The translations under genes were made by a program, and so were the position numbers. Of a stretch of 64,000 nucleotides of DNA, positions 1-9,062 are shown piece by piece. The notes under the pieces were generated by a model. That model saw only the letters and a program-made list of their open reading frames with translations. It was not told the origin of the DNA and made no database searches. Within the stretch, counting starts at the first letter, position 1. Each line of letters starts with the position of its first letter. Source of the DNA: Blastocatellia bacterium (lineage in GTDB: Bacteria; Acidobacteriota; Blastocatellia; UBA7656; JADIYM01); NCBI GenBank assembly GCA_016705245.1, contig JADIYM010000002.1, positions 124,001 to 188,000 on the forward strand. The letters are read 5' to 3'.

Positions 1-312
1 GTCAAACACGTGAAGTCGAACGCCATCGTTTACGCGAACGACGGGCAGCTCGTCGGAGTGGGCGCGGGGCAGATGAGCCGAATCGACTCCGCACGTATCG
101 GCGCCGAGAAAGCGCGCTTGCCGGTTGCCGGGACGGTGCTCGCTTCGGATGCCTTCTTTCCATTTCGCGACGGGCTCGACGCGGCGGCAATGCACGGCGT
201 CAAGGCCGTCATTCAGCCGGGGGGGTCGGTACGCGATGAAGAGGTGATTGCTGCGGCGAATGAGCACGGCATGGCGATGGTGTTCACCGGAATGCGCCAC
301 TTCAAGCACTGA
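1..312 (+). CDS. purH: PurH C-terminal fragment (AICAR transformylase / IMP cyclohydrolase)
   Basis: The frame is open from the left edge, so the gene is 5'-truncated; about 103 codons remain. PurH catalyses the last two steps of IMP synthesis, formylating AICAR and closing the ring, in the cytosol. The visible end has the family's C-terminal pattern: SNAIVYA, GVGAGQMSR, then DAFFPFRDG, KAVIQPGGSVRD and the terminal TGMRHF. This is the C-terminal transformylase region. A second purine gene, purD, lies about 10 kb downstream on the same strand, so the two are linked but not in one operon. Confidence 0.95.
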   Translation, partial: VKHVKSNAIVYANDGQLVGVGAGQMSRIDSARIGAEKARLPVAGTVLASDAFFPFRDGLDAAAMHGVKAVIQPGGSVRDEEVIAAANEHGMAMVFTGMRHFKH

Positions 313-416
313 CGGTGGAATGATTCCAGGCGTTTTCCTCGTGCGAGACTCGATGCAAGTCCAGGTTCATCGGCCGTCGCCGCGCAATCCAACAGGTCGA
401 GTGGCGATGGCTGTTG

Positions 417-457
417 CGTGAACATGCGAGGGCCCTCGGGTCCTTTGCGTGTTCACG
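417..457 (+). terminator. Hairpin downstream of purH
   Basis: CGTGAACA (417-424) pairs with TGTTCACG (450-457). The loop contains a 12-base GC-rich palindrome (427-438). It lies about 105 bases after the purH stop and before the next gene. There is no T-run, so intrinsic termination is only a guess; a protein-binding site or RNA-processing structure is equally possible. Confidence 0.35.
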
Positions 458-536
458 GAACACCGGGCAATAATTCCGAACACACCCGGGCGTCCGAACG
501 TAACGGGGTCAGCCTTCGACGACGACAAGGAGTCTC

Positions 537-1517
537 ATGAGCGACGACGCAGTCACCAGCTTCCGATGCACTTACTGCGGACAGCGCAACGCGCTCACCG
601 AGGGCCGGCCCATCGAGGCCGCCAAATGCGGCCGATGCCGCCTTCCGGCCTCCAGCGTTCCGCATCGGAAGTTCGCCGAGCTCGATCCGAACGACTACAT
701 CCATCCGCTCGACAGCCAGGCGCTTGGCGCACTCCGATCGATTCCCGGCGTCGACACCGTCCTGAAGAAACTCATCGAGTTGACGGGTGAGTCGTACATG
801 CGGGTCATGGCGAACGCGAACACGGTGAAGGTCGGCCCTACCCAGTACGCGGACCTCGATGCAAAACTCGACATCGTGTGCTGTACGCTCGGGGTTCCCA
901 AGCCTGACCTATACGTTACGGTGTCGGATCCGATTTTCGGCACGGGCGTCGGTTTCAACGCCATGACAACCGGAGTCGAGAAGCCGTTCATCATCGGATT
1001 CTCGACGTTGCTCGAGCGGCTCGACGACCGCGAAATCCTCGCCGTTCTCGCACACGAAGTTGGCCACATCCACGCACAGCACATGCTCTACACGACTGCT
1101 GCGCGGCTGCTGGCCGTAATCACCGAGTTCCTCCTCGCGGCGAATCCGATCACGGCCACTTTAGGCACGATCGTCAACATGACGATCCGCGTGGCGCTCA
1201 TCAACTGGTACCAGAAGGCGGAGCTGAGTTGCGATCGCGCGGCGCTTCTCGTGGTCCAGGACAAGGACGTGATGGTATCGGCCATGCTCAAGCTGGCTGG
1301 CGGGCTGATGGCAGGACGGTCGGTCAACCAGGAAGCGTTCATCGAGCAAGCCCGCGATTTCGACAGGCAGTACGAAGAGCGGATGGTCGACAAGTTCTGG
1401 ACGATCATTGCCGCATCGGGTCGAACGCATCCGTTTCCGGTCTGGCGTGTCGCCGAAATTCTGAAGTGGGTCGACGCCGGCGACTATGAGCGGGTCATGA
1501 CTCGGGCGGACGGATAG
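537..1517 (+). CDS. M48 family zinc metalloprotease with N-terminal zinc ribbon
   Basis: The product is 326 aa. An N-terminal zinc ribbon (CTYC near residue 11, CGRC near residue 31) precedes an M48 peptidase domain with the HEVGH zinc-binding motif at residues 173-177. A downstream AELSCDRAA segment fits the family's third ligand (Glu) and Asp motif. Residues around 185-222 are hydrophobic and may associate with membrane. M48 members (HtpX, Oma1, BepA) degrade misfolded envelope proteins; the substrate here is unknown. An AAGGAG ribosome site sits just before the ATG. The gene stands alone between purH and a glycosyltransferase. Confidence 0.85.
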   Translation: MSDDAVTSFRCTYCGQRNALTEGRPIEAAKCGRCRLPASSVPHRKFAELDPNDYIHPLDSQALGALRSIPGVDTVLKKLIELTGESYMRVMANANTVKVGPTQYADLDAKLDIVCCTLGVPKPDLYVTVSDPIFGTGVGFNAMTTGVEKPFIIGFSTLLERLDDREILAVLAHEVGHIHAQHMLYTTAARLLAVITEFLLAANPITATLGTIVNMTIRVALINWYQKAELSCDRAALLVVQDKDVMVSAMLKLAGGLMAGRSVNQEAFIEQARDFDRQYEERMVDKFWTIIAASGRTHPFPVWRVAEILKWVDAGDYERVMTRADG

Positions 1518-1662
1518 ACGTCTCGCTGATTCGCTTCATCCTTGCGGGATGTCGTTCGTGCTTTGCGTCAGACGGAGTTTCGGCGATAGTAGCGAACCGT
1601 AGCTCCTGACGCGGTCCGGCGGCCGCGGTCCAATCGAGCACCAGAAGGCGTTCCGGAACACG

Positions 1663-2805
1663 ATGCGCATTCTCCAAGTCTGCTCGGCTGAAGGAATTGG
1701 CGGAGGAGAGGTTCATGTCGCGGACCTCTCCCTCGGGCTGCTCGAGAGAGGCTACGACGTAGAGATGGCAGTTCGGCCGGCCAGCAAGCTGCCCGAATAC
1801 GTCGCTCGCCGAAATCACGTCCGCGCCGCGAACCTCGTCTGGCACCAGTTGCCGCTGCGGAACGCGATGGACCTCGGCTCGGTACGATCATTGGCCAGGA
1901 TTCTCACCGAGCGCTCGGTCGACGTCATTCACGCCCACGTGGCGCGCGACTACCCGGTGGCGGCATTGGCGGCCTCTCCCGGCAAGCGCGCTGCGCTCGT
2001 CATCACGCGACATCACTATCTGCCGCTCAAGGGAAACCTCGTTTACCGGCGAATGCTGGCCCGTGCACGGATCATTGCCGTCTCCGACAGCGTGCGCCGA
2101 ACGGTCATCGAGAGTCTTGGCTGCGCTCCGTCGCGTGTTCACAGGATCTCGAACTGGATAGACCTGGCGCGGCACGCCGCACCGCGTCAGCGGGGCGCAG
2201 AGCGTCAGGTGTTCGGCATCACGCGGCGGGTTGCGGTCGCGCTCGTTGGCCAGATCACGCCCCTCAAGGGCCACGAGGAATTCCTCAAGGCGGCTGAGCG
2301 AATCGTGGCCGAAAGGGCCGACGTCGAGTTTCTGATTGCCGGGCAGGACGCCGAACCGGGGCATCCGTTCGAGACACGACTTCGACGCGAGGCGCGCGAG
2401 TATGGTCTTGATGAGTTCGTCCGGTTTCTCGGTCACGTCGAGGATCTGGACGGGCTTCTTGCCGCCGTCGACGCCGTCATCGTGCCGTCGTGGAACGAGG
2501 CCTTCTCGCTCGTGACGGCCGAGGCGATGGGTGCCGGACGTGCCGTGGTAGCCTCGCGTGCGGGAGCGCTCGAGGAACTCGTGGATCACGAGCGGACGGG
2601 ACTGCTCGTCCCGGCGCGGGATCCCGAGTCGCTTGCGGCAGCTATCGTTCGACTTGCCGAGGACCCGGCGCTTGTCGAATTCCTCGGCCAGAATGCAAAG
2701 GTCGCCGCCGAACGCTTCTCACGCGATCATTCGATCGATTCGGTTGTGAACGTGTACAAGGAAGCGCTCGCCGATGTAATGCTGGACGGGTCCCGAGGTC
2801 GGTAG
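1663..2805 (+). CDS. GT-B glycosyltransferase (GT4 family)
   Basis: The product is 380 aa, typical for GT4 enzymes. The N-terminal domain begins with MRILQVCSAEGIGGGEVHV, the usual acceptor-domain opening. The C-terminal Rossmann domain starts near residue 185 (VALVGQITPLKGHEEFL) and carries the donor-binding EX7E motif in the segment NEAFSLVTAEAMG. The enzyme probably transfers a sugar from a nucleotide-sugar donor to a lipid or glycan at the cytoplasmic face. No biosynthetic neighbours narrow the substrate; the nearest glycan cluster is about 58 kb away. No Shine-Dalgarno is obvious, but the start fits family alignments. Confidence 0.88.
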   Translation: MRILQVCSAEGIGGGEVHVADLSLGLLERGYDVEMAVRPASKLPEYVARRNHVRAANLVWHQLPLRNAMDLGSVRSLARILTERSVDVIHAHVARDYPVAALAASPGKRAALVITRHHYLPLKGNLVYRRMLARARIIAVSDSVRRTVIESLGCAPSRVHRISNWIDLARHAAPRQRGAERQVFGITRRVAVALVGQITPLKGHEEFLKAAERIVAERADVEFLIAGQDAEPGHPFETRLRREAREYGLDEFVRFLGHVEDLDGLLAAVDAVIVPSWNEAFSLVTAEAMGAGRAVVASRAGALEELVDHERTGLLVPARDPESLAAAIVRLAEDPALVEFLGQNAKVAAERFSRDHSIDSVVNVYKEALADVMLDGSRGR

Positions 2806-2901
2806 CTTCGGCCATTCGTGCCTGCAGAGACGTTCGCGGGTACATCACGTTCACTTCCGTGAGTCACATGCGCTCGGCAATGCACTGTCGGCCGCCTCGA
2901 G

Positions 2902-3381
2902 TTACAGAACCGCGAGCGGTAGCGAGCGGCCGGCGGACGGTGCGTGAAGTCTCAGACTCGTCGCTGGGCGCACAGAAGTGGCTGGAACCGTTCGACCGTC
3001 CGTGGGACGCTCGCTACCGCTCGCGGCTAAAAAAACGGGGACCACCCGCATCGTGCACTACCAGGCAGGACGCTCCGCCAGGTCCCCGTTCCTCGAGCCG
3101 CGAGCAGTAGCGAGCGTCCCACGGACAGTGCCTGAAATCGCAGATTCGTCGTTGGGCGCACAGAAGTGATCGGAACCGTTCGACCGTCCGTGGGAGGGGA
3201 CCACCCGCATCGTGCACTACCAGGCAGGACGCTCCGCCAGGTCCCCGTTCCTCGAGCCGCGAGCAGTAGCGAGCGTCCCACGGACAGTGCCTGAAATCGC
3301 AGATTCGTCGTTGGGCGCACAGAAGTGATCGGAACCGTTCGACCGTCCGCTGGCCACTCGCTACCGCTCGCGGTTCTGTAA
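2902..3381. repeat. Intergenic repeat with 25-bp terminal inverted repeats
   Basis: A 25-base arm at 2902-2926 (TTACAGAACCGCGAGCGGT then AGCGAG) is the exact reverse complement of 3357-3381, and pairing continues imperfectly to about 40 bases. Inside are further degenerate copies of the arm (for example near 3098 and 3257) and two tandem 159-base units. It fills the 626-base gap between the glycosyltransferase and the matrixin-like gene and has no credible coding frame. The core CAGAACCGCGAGCGGT recurs at 45138-45272, so this is a dispersed non-coding element of REP or MITE type. Confidence 0.8.
3037..3349. repeat. Two tandem copies of a 159-bp unit
   Basis: 3037-3190 is repeated essentially unchanged at 3196-3349. 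Each unit begins with GGGGACCACCCGCATCG, contains AGGTCCCC that can pair back to the start, and ends with CGACCGTCCG. A third, diverged part-copy lies upstream at about 2940-3000. The duplication sits inside the larger inverted-repeat element and appears recent because the copies are nearly identical. Confidence 0.85.
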
Positions 3382-3430
3382 TTGCGAGATGTACGGGTCG
3401 GTAAACTGGCGGGCTTCACTGCACACCGAT

Positions 3431-5212
3431 TCAGAATGACACGGCGTTCGAGCGTTGGCCGTCGATCGACACCTCAATCGTATTCGGACGATTCGCGACG
3501 AGCCCGAGTGCGGCCTGCGATCCACGCAAGGTCAGTCGTCCCTTGCTCGCCGAGTACCTCACTGCAGTCCCGTCGACAGTCACTCCGTTCACGATCACCT
3601 GTGCCGAGGGGCTGAGATGAACTCCCGTGATCTGGAGCTTTTGCGACGCCGACTTGTAGGCGGCCCGAAGGAGGAAAGGCGCGGGCTCGTTGCTCACGCG
3701 CAACGCGAAAGCCCGGTCGATCTCGGCGCCGCGCGCATCCTCGAGGCGAACGGTGAAGGCAAAGGTTCCGACCGACGAAGTCGTGCCGCCAATCCTTCCA
3801 TCCTGGGTGAGCCGAACCCCGTCGGGAAGTGAACCGGCGACCATCTCCCAGACACGCGGCGTGAGGCCGTCCTCGGCACGAAGGTCGACCGCATACGGGA
3901 TGCCCGGACGTGCATCCGGCAAGGTTCCCGAGAGTAGTGACAGCGGCTTCGACGAAAGGTCGGCAGGGTAGAGCAGGCGCACAGCCTCAGAGTCATCGAT
4001 CCGTATCGACGACCTGCGGCCGTCGTTATGCGCGATGAAGTACATCGTGGCGTCGCGCAGCTTCGCACTCGGTTCGGTCGTGCGCTCGCTCGAATGGCCG
4101 AGCGCGAGGGTGTGTCCGAATTCGTGCGTCAGGACTTCGGCAAGCAGGATCGGGTCCGAGAGAACACAATCGAAGCCGTTGTTGACGACAACGTCAGCCT
4201 CGGTAATTCCGACGAACCGCTGTCCGTTGATCACCGTTGACCGGGCAGAAGTAGCAGTGACGCCGCTTGTCGCGACAATGCCGGAGCAGTTCACCGGGTC
4301 GTCGATCTCTCCAAGCGGGTCGCCAAAGGCGATCTCGTTCAATCCGTTCGGACGAAGGCCGCCGCCGGACGAAGAACCGGCGTAACTCGCAACGAATCGG
4401 GATCCCGAGACTGTGGACCACGTCGCGATGGCGGATTTTGCTTCGTCGAGGCCGCGAGTCGGTGTCGGGGCGAAGCGCCCGTTCAGCCGGTACGGAATGC
4501 TCCCGCCGGCATCCGGCTCGAACCACCGGAATCCCGGCTGCAGATAGGTGAATGCCGGTGACGCGCCGTCGCCGCGATTCGGTCCCGGCAGGTAATCGGG
4601 AGGGATCGTTCGCATCGGAACGTCGGCCACGCGTGATGCATATGCGTCCGCTTCGTCGCGCCGCGTCGCGAGTGTCGATTCGACTGCCACGAGAAACTCG
4701 TCCTCGTAGCCGATGTCGGTCACACGGGATTTCGCAGCGACGCTCTCGAGCGCCGCGACATCGGCAGCGCGCACCACGAGCCGCCGGCCCGTTGCCGGGT
4801 CTATTTCGACCCGGTAGTGGCCAAGCGATACATGCGCGACCCGGAGTGCGCCGTCATGATCCGTGTTGAGAAAGAGCACGACGAGTTGACCCGGTTCAAA
4901 CCTTGGCGCTCCCGAAATCTCGGTTGCGTGGTCATCGGTTCGCCCACCCATCTGGCGCAGAACAATGACCCCCGGCTCCAATGGTCCTTTCAGGACGCGA
5001 TCGACGCGGACCGTAACGAAAGTAACCACGGCGAGCCGGGACGGATTCAATCGGGATTCCATTTTCTCGACGCGCCCTTCGATGATGACGCGAACGCTTA
5101 GCGTGAGGTCATCATCGGCGATTGGAACGACCGTCATGGCGCTTGCAACTGCCGGCGCGGTGAGCGCGAGCGCAAGAATGACGAAGCGAAACGTCCAGAT
5201 GCGACGCCGCAT
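3431..5212 (-). CDS. Secreted matrixin-like zinc metalloprotease with C-terminal Ig/TIG-like domains
   Basis: The product is 593 aa from the ATG at 5212, which has a GGAG site and is followed by a clear signal peptide (MRRRIWTFRFVILALALTA). An upstream in-frame start at 5329 would bury that signal. The middle of the protein carries the metzincin motif HEFGHTLALGH at residues 363-373, with three zinc-binding histidines. A region starting near LPDARPGIPYAVDL resembles a putative-Ig (He_PIG) domain, and the last about 85 residues resemble an IPT/TIG fold. The enzyme is probably exported to hydrolyse extracellular protein. Its gene diverges from the thiolase gene. Confidence 0.8.
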   Translation of the reverse strand: MRRRIWTFRFVILALALTAPAVASAMTVVPIADDDLTLSVRVIIEGRVEKMESRLNPSRLAVVTFVTVRVDRVLKGPLEPGVIVLRQMGGRTDDHATEISGAPRFEPGQLVVLFLNTDHDGALRVAHVSLGHYRVEIDPATGRRLVVRAADVAALESVAAKSRVTDIGYEDEFLVAVESTLATRRDEADAYASRVADVPMRTIPPDYLPGPNRGDGASPAFTYLQPGFRWFEPDAGGSIPYRLNGRFAPTPTRGLDEAKSAIATWSTVSGSRFVASYAGSSSGGGLRPNGLNEIAFGDPLGEIDDPVNCSGIVATSGVTATSARSTVINGQRFVGITEADVVVNNGFDCVLSDPILLAEVLTHEFGHTLALGHSSERTTEPSAKLRDATMYFIAHNDGRRSSIRIDDSEAVRLLYPADLSSKPLSLLSGTLPDARPGIPYAVDLRAEDGLTPRVWEMVAGSLPDGVRLTQDGRIGGTTSSVGTFAFTVRLEDARGAEIDRAFALRVSNEPAPFLLRAAYKSASQKLQITGVHLSPSAQVIVNGVTVDGTAVRYSASKGRLTLRGSQAALGLVANRPNTIEVSIDGQRSNAVSF

Positions 5213-5518
5213 ATTGATTTGCTCCAGATTGTGCGGGGGGCACGACGTGGAAGGGGCCGACAGTTGAGCGATCGCGGTCGCGATCGAACCCAGATAGGGT
5301 AGCAGACGAATCAAGGGCTCACCAATCACACACCCATGGAGCCTCGGGCGGCGTCAAAAATACGCGTCCCGCGGGCGAGTTGCGCCCCGCGGATCGGGCC
5401 CAAACGGGCCAAGAGCGGCTGCCTTGCCTGCCGAAACGGCCGTCTGATAGCCTGAACTCTTTTGATACTGCCGCGCGGTCGCACCAGTGCCCGTGTCGAG
5501 CCCGAAGGAGCGAGGGAC
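5213..5518. other. Divergent intergenic region with inverted repeat
   Basis: This 306-base space separates the divergent matrixin-like and thiolase genes and must hold both promoters. The clearest element is the inverted repeat CGATCGCG-GT-CGCGATCG at 5269-5286, a plausible operator. I see no convincing sigma-70 hexamer pair and no coding frame. Confidence 0.4.
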
Positions 5519-6703
5519 ATGCTGAAAGAAGTCGTATTTCTAGGCGGCGCGCGGACGCCGATGGGTGAGTACAACGGCGCACTCAAGGACATGACGGCGA
5601 ACGAGCTTGGCGCCATTGCGGCCGCTGAGGCGCTTCGCCGATCCGGCGTCGAACCGGCCAGCATCGACCATACGGTCTTCGGCAACGCTCTCCAGACGTC
5701 TCGCGATGCAATCTATGGCGCTCGTCACGTTGCGCTGCGCGCCGGAGTCCCAATCGACAAGCCCGCACTGACGGTGAACCGGCTCTGCGGATCGGGTATC
5801 CAGTCCATCATCAGTGCGGCGCAGATGATACAACTCGACGAGGCGCGCACATGCCTCGTGGGCGGAATGGAGTCGATGAGCCAGGCTCCGCACGTGATCT
5901 GGGGCGCGAGGTCCGGGTTCAAGCTGGGGCAGGGCAAACTCGAGGACTGGCTGATGGTGTCGCTGACCGACGGGTACTGCGGCTTGGCGATGGCGCAGAC
6001 GGCCGAAAACCTGGCTCGCAAGTACGAAATCTCACGCGAGGACCAGGACGCCTTTGCCCTTCGCAGTCAACAGCTTGCGGCGGCTGCCTATGATGCCGGC
6101 AGGTTGCAGGAAGAGATCGTCCCGATTGAGCTGAAGTCGCGCAAGGGATCGACCTTCTTCGAGCGCGACGACCACATGCGTCCCGAGACGACGATGGAGA
6201 TCCTCGCGAAGCTGCCGACGGCATTCTCGAAAGACGGATTCGTCACTGCCGGCAACGCGTCAGGTATCGTGGACGGCGCCTCCGCCCTGACGGTTGCGAG
6301 CGCTGATTCCGCTGAAGCTCTCGGCCGCAAGCCGATTGGCCGGATCGTCTCGTATGCCGCAGCGGGCGTCGAGCCGTCGGAGATGGGAATCGGTCCGGTG
6401 CCGGCGACGAGGGCGGCTCTCGAGCGCGCGGGCCTTGCGCTCTCGGACATCGATCTCATCGAGGTCAACGAAGCTTTCGCCGCGCAGTATCTTGCAGTCG
6501 AACGCGAGCTCGGACTCGACCGAGACCGGGTCAATGTGAACGGCGGCGCGATCGCGCTTGGTCACCCGCTTGGTTCGAGCGGTACCCGCCTCGTGCTGAC
6601 GCTTCTTCACGAATTGCGCCGCAGGAATGCCCGATACGGTCTCGCGACGGCATGCATCGGCGGCGGCCAGGGCATCGCGATGATCGTGGAGGCACTGGAC
6701 TGA
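5519..6703 (+). CDS. Thiolase (acetyl-CoA C-acyltransferase)
   Basis: The product is 394 aa, the normal size for the family. All three catalytic positions are present: the nucleophile Cys90 in RLCGSGIQS, His349 in GGAIALGHPLG, and Cys379 in ACIGGGQG. Thiolases either cleave 3-ketoacyl-CoA or condense two acetyl-CoA. I chose the ATG at 5519 because AAGGAG lies about 10 bases upstream; an earlier TTG at 5462 would add a 19-residue extension not typical of the family. Co-directional dehydrogenase and hydratase genes downstream point to fatty-acid or butanoate-type acyl-CoA metabolism. Sequence alone does not settle degradation versus synthesis. Confidence 0.93.
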   Translation: MLKEVVFLGGARTPMGEYNGALKDMTANELGAIAAAEALRRSGVEPASIDHTVFGNALQTSRDAIYGARHVALRAGVPIDKPALTVNRLCGSGIQSIISAAQMIQLDEARTCLVGGMESMSQAPHVIWGARSGFKLGQGKLEDWLMVSLTDGYCGLAMAQTAENLARKYEISREDQDAFALRSQQLAAAAYDAGRLQEEIVPIELKSRKGSTFFERDDHMRPETTMEILAKLPTAFSKDGFVTAGNASGIVDGASALTVASADSAEALGRKPIGRIVSYAAAGVEPSEMGIGPVPATRAALERAGLALSDIDLIEVNEAFAAQYLAVERELGLDRDRVNVNGGAIALGHPLGSSGTRLVLTLLHELRRRNARYGLATACIGGGQGIAMIVEALD

Positions 6704-6827
6704 CACTGACGGTCAACGGATCTCGGGTTGGCGGAGGTGCCGAGGCGTGCGACGGCCGATTAGAGCTTGCCGCCTCGGCGACTTCCATGTGGATACCAAT
6801 CCAGGCGCCGTACGCCCCGGAGGAACG

Positions 6828-8345
6828 GTGACGAACGAACCGACGGAGGATGTTCAGCGTCCGTTCATCGTCTGCCCGTCGTGCGGCCGACTGACGCCGG
6901 GAAACGTCGTGCAGTGTGTCGAATGCGGCGAGCCGATCGCGGCCCTTGTTGCAGCCGTCGCCGAGCGACGAAGCGAGATGCGATTCGCCGAGACGGTCTT
7001 CAGTCGGATGGCGCCGGCGACGTGGGCGATCATCGCGGCCAACGTGCTCGTCTTCATCCTCATGGTCGTGGCGGCACGCACGATCGAGCCCGGCACGTTC
7101 AACTACACATTCACGCTGATAAATTTCGGCGCGAAGCAGAGTTCGGAGATCGATGCCGGGGAATATTGGCGACTCGTTACGCCCATGTTCCTGCACATCG
7201 GACTCCTTCACCTCTTCGTCAACATGTACTCGCTGTACGTGATCGGTCCGCAGGTTGAGCGTCTGTACGGGACGTCACGCTACCTCGTCCTCTACGTGCT
7301 CTCAGGGATTGGCGGTGTGCTCGGGAGCTATCTGGTCGACAAGGTCATTGTCGGTGGCGACGTCGCAAGTGCCGGCGCGTCTGGTGCGCTCTTTGGCCTG
7401 TTGGGCGTGTTGATCGTGTTTGGCTGGCGCCATCGCAACGAACTGCCGGGCGTTTACCGGCAGGCATTCTCGCCGAGAGTCTTCATGCCCGTCCTCATCC
7501 TGAACCTGGTGATCACGTTCGCTGTTGAGTTCATCGACAAAGGCGCGCACATTGGCGGGCTTGCCGCCGGCGGATTGCTCGCGCTCGTGATTCCATTTGC
7601 CAGGCCCGGAGAGCGAAGCGCCGGTTACGCGTGGTGGATCGCGGCCGCGCTTGCAGTGGCGGCAGTGGGCGTCAGTTTTTCTTATGCGTATCGGAACGCC
7701 GACCCCCTTCCGGACATCGATCGCTTCATCGCGGTCTACAATGCGTCGGACAAGCCGCTTGGAATCGCTGGTGAGGCCGTCGAGGTCGCCGCCGCGAAGT
7801 CCGCGGTCTCGATCGACACGGTCGAAGCCATCGGTGAAGCCGCGTTGGCGATCGACGCAAGCGCAGGACTGGATGACCGCAGCCGCGAGCTCCTGAGCGA
7901 GCGGAAGTTGCTCCTCGAGAGGGCGGCGTCGCTTCTGGGAACGGATCGGAGCGAGCTCAACGCCGAGACGGCTTCGGCACTTGTCGCGGATATCGAGAGA
8001 CATCGGCTCGCGTGGGACACGTGGCTCGAGAAGAGCGGCTCGCAATTCGGGCTGGCCAAGGAAACGAAAGACACCAATTCACCGGGAGGCAATGATGGAG
8101 ATCAAGAAGGTGGGAGTGCTGGGCTGTGGCCTGATGGGCTCAGGGATCGCACAGGTTGCGGCGACGGCTGGCTGCACGGTAGTCGTCAGGGAAGTCTCGC
8201 AGGAGCTGCTGGATCGTGGCTTCAAGGGAATCGACAAGTCGCTCGGCAAGTTCGTCGAGAAGGGGAAGATGGCGGCCGAAGAGAAAGACGCGATCATGGG
8301 TCGGCTGAGCGGGACGACTACGGACGAGCCGCTTGCCGACTGTGA
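6828..8345 (+). CDS. Rhomboid family intramembrane serine protease with zinc ribbon
   Basis: An N-terminal zinc ribbon (CPSCGR and CVECGE) precedes a rhomboid domain. It has HIGLLHLFVNM in TM2, the nucleophile Ser185 in AGASGALFG, and the partner His241 in GAHIGG, so the Ser-His dyad looks intact. Rhomboids cleave substrates within the membrane. A hydrophilic helical tail follows. The GTG at 6828 has GGAGG at ideal spacing and is preferred over a GTG at 6747. The frame runs 250 bases into the following dehydrogenase gene, where it reads as nonsense. The true end is probably near 8093, where a TGA in the +2 frame would overlap the next ATG, implying a small indel. Confidence 0.85.
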   Translation: MTNEPTEDVQRPFIVCPSCGRLTPGNVVQCVECGEPIAALVAAVAERRSEMRFAETVFSRMAPATWAIIAANVLVFILMVVAARTIEPGTFNYTFTLINFGAKQSSEIDAGEYWRLVTPMFLHIGLLHLFVNMYSLYVIGPQVERLYGTSRYLVLYVLSGIGGVLGSYLVDKVIVGGDVASAGASGALFGLLGVLIVFGWRHRNELPGVYRQAFSPRVFMPVLILNLVITFAVEFIDKGAHIGGLAAGGLLALVIPFARPGERSAGYAWWIAAALAVAAVGVSFSYAYRNADPLPDIDRFIAVYNASDKPLGIAGEAVEVAAAKSAVSIDTVEAIGEAALAIDASAGLDDRSRELLSERKLLLERAASLLGTDRSELNAETASALVADIERHRLAWDTWLEKSGSQFGLAKETKDTNSPGGNDGDQEGGSAGLWPDGLRDRTGCGDGWLHGSRQGSLAGAAGSWLQGNRQVARQVRREGEDGGRRERRDHGSAERDDYGRAACRL

Positions 8346-8985
8346 CCTGATCATCGAGGTGATCGTCGAGAACCTCGCGGTCAAGCGCGATACCTTCGCG
8401 AAACTGGACGCGCTCTGCAAGCCGGAAACGATTTTCGCGAGCAACACCTCGAGTCTCTCAGTGACCGAGATGATGACGGCAACGTCGCCGGAACGGCAGC
8501 GGCGATTCATCGGCATGCACTTCTTCAATCCGGTTCCCTTGATGAAGCTCGTCGAGGTCATTCGGACCATTCTCACGGATCCCGACGTGTTCGAGTCGGC
8601 CGTCTCGTTCGGCGAAAAGCTCGGGAAAGTTCCAGTGCGCACGACGGACCGGACGGGCTTCATCGTCAACCGCCTGCTCGTTCCTTACCTGCTCGACGCA
8701 GTACGCGCGCTCGAGGAAGGTGTTGGGTCCATCGTCGACATCGACAATGCGATGAAGCTCGGCTGCGGGCATCCGATGGGGCCGCTCACGCTGCTCGACT
8801 TCGTCGGGCTCGATACGACGTATTACATCGCCAACATCATGTTCGACGAGTTCCGCGAGAAGCGCTTCGCGTCTCCGCCGCTGCTCAAGCGAATGGTGCT
8901 GGCCGGCCTCTACGGCCGGAAGAATGGCCGCGGCTTCTACGACTACGCGGATCCTGCGAACCCGACGCCGATGTCGCTGCTCTAA
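8095..8985 (+). CDS. 3-hydroxyacyl-CoA (3-hydroxybutyryl-CoA) dehydrogenase
   Basis: The product is 296 aa, close to the usual size of stand-alone Hbd/PaaH enzymes. The N-terminus has the NAD-binding GCGLMGSGIAQ loop; SNTSSLSVTEM and GMHFFNPVPLMKLVE are the family's catalytic-region signatures, including the catalytic His. It oxidises 3-hydroxyacyl-CoA to 3-ketoacyl-CoA, supplying the thiolase. Two consecutive ATGs occur (8092, 8095); GGGAGG at 8084-8089 is better placed for 8095. It overlaps the rhomboid reading frame and lies upstream of an enoyl-CoA hydratase. Confidence 0.93.
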   Translation: MEIKKVGVLGCGLMGSGIAQVAATAGCTVVVREVSQELLDRGFKGIDKSLGKFVEKGKMAAEEKDAIMGRLSGTTTDEPLADCDLIIEVIVENLAVKRDTFAKLDALCKPETIFASNTSSLSVTEMMTATSPERQRRFIGMHFFNPVPLMKLVEVIRTILTDPDVFESAVSFGEKLGKVPVRTTDRTGFIVNRLLVPYLLDAVRALEEGVGSIVDIDNAMKLGCGHPMGPLTLLDFVGLDTTYYIANIMFDEFREKRFASPPLLKRMVLAGLYGRKNGRGFYDYADPANPTPMSLL

Positions 8986-8992
8986 TAGACCT

Positions 8993-9029
8993 CGCTCAGG
9001 CGGTGGCGAGGATCGCCGCCGCCTGAGCG
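8993..9029 (+). terminator. Strong GC hairpin after 3-hydroxyacyl-CoA dehydrogenase
   Basis: CGCTCAGGCGGTGGCG (8993-9008) pairs with CGCCGCCGCCTGAGCG (9014-9029) over 16 positions with one wobble and a 5-base loop. No U-run follows, so it may attenuate or stabilise the transcript rather than end it; the enoyl-CoA hydratase starts only 33 bases later. Confidence 0.5.
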
Positions 9030-9062
9030 TGGTCCAGAATCCCATCTGGAGACCGGAGCCAC

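Noticed and set aside
3037..3349. CRISPR array
   Set aside because: There are only two 159-bp units with no short-repeat/unique-spacer pattern and no cas genes.
5462..5518. TTG start for the thiolase
   Set aside because: The ATG at 5519 has a better ribosome site and matches the family N-terminus.
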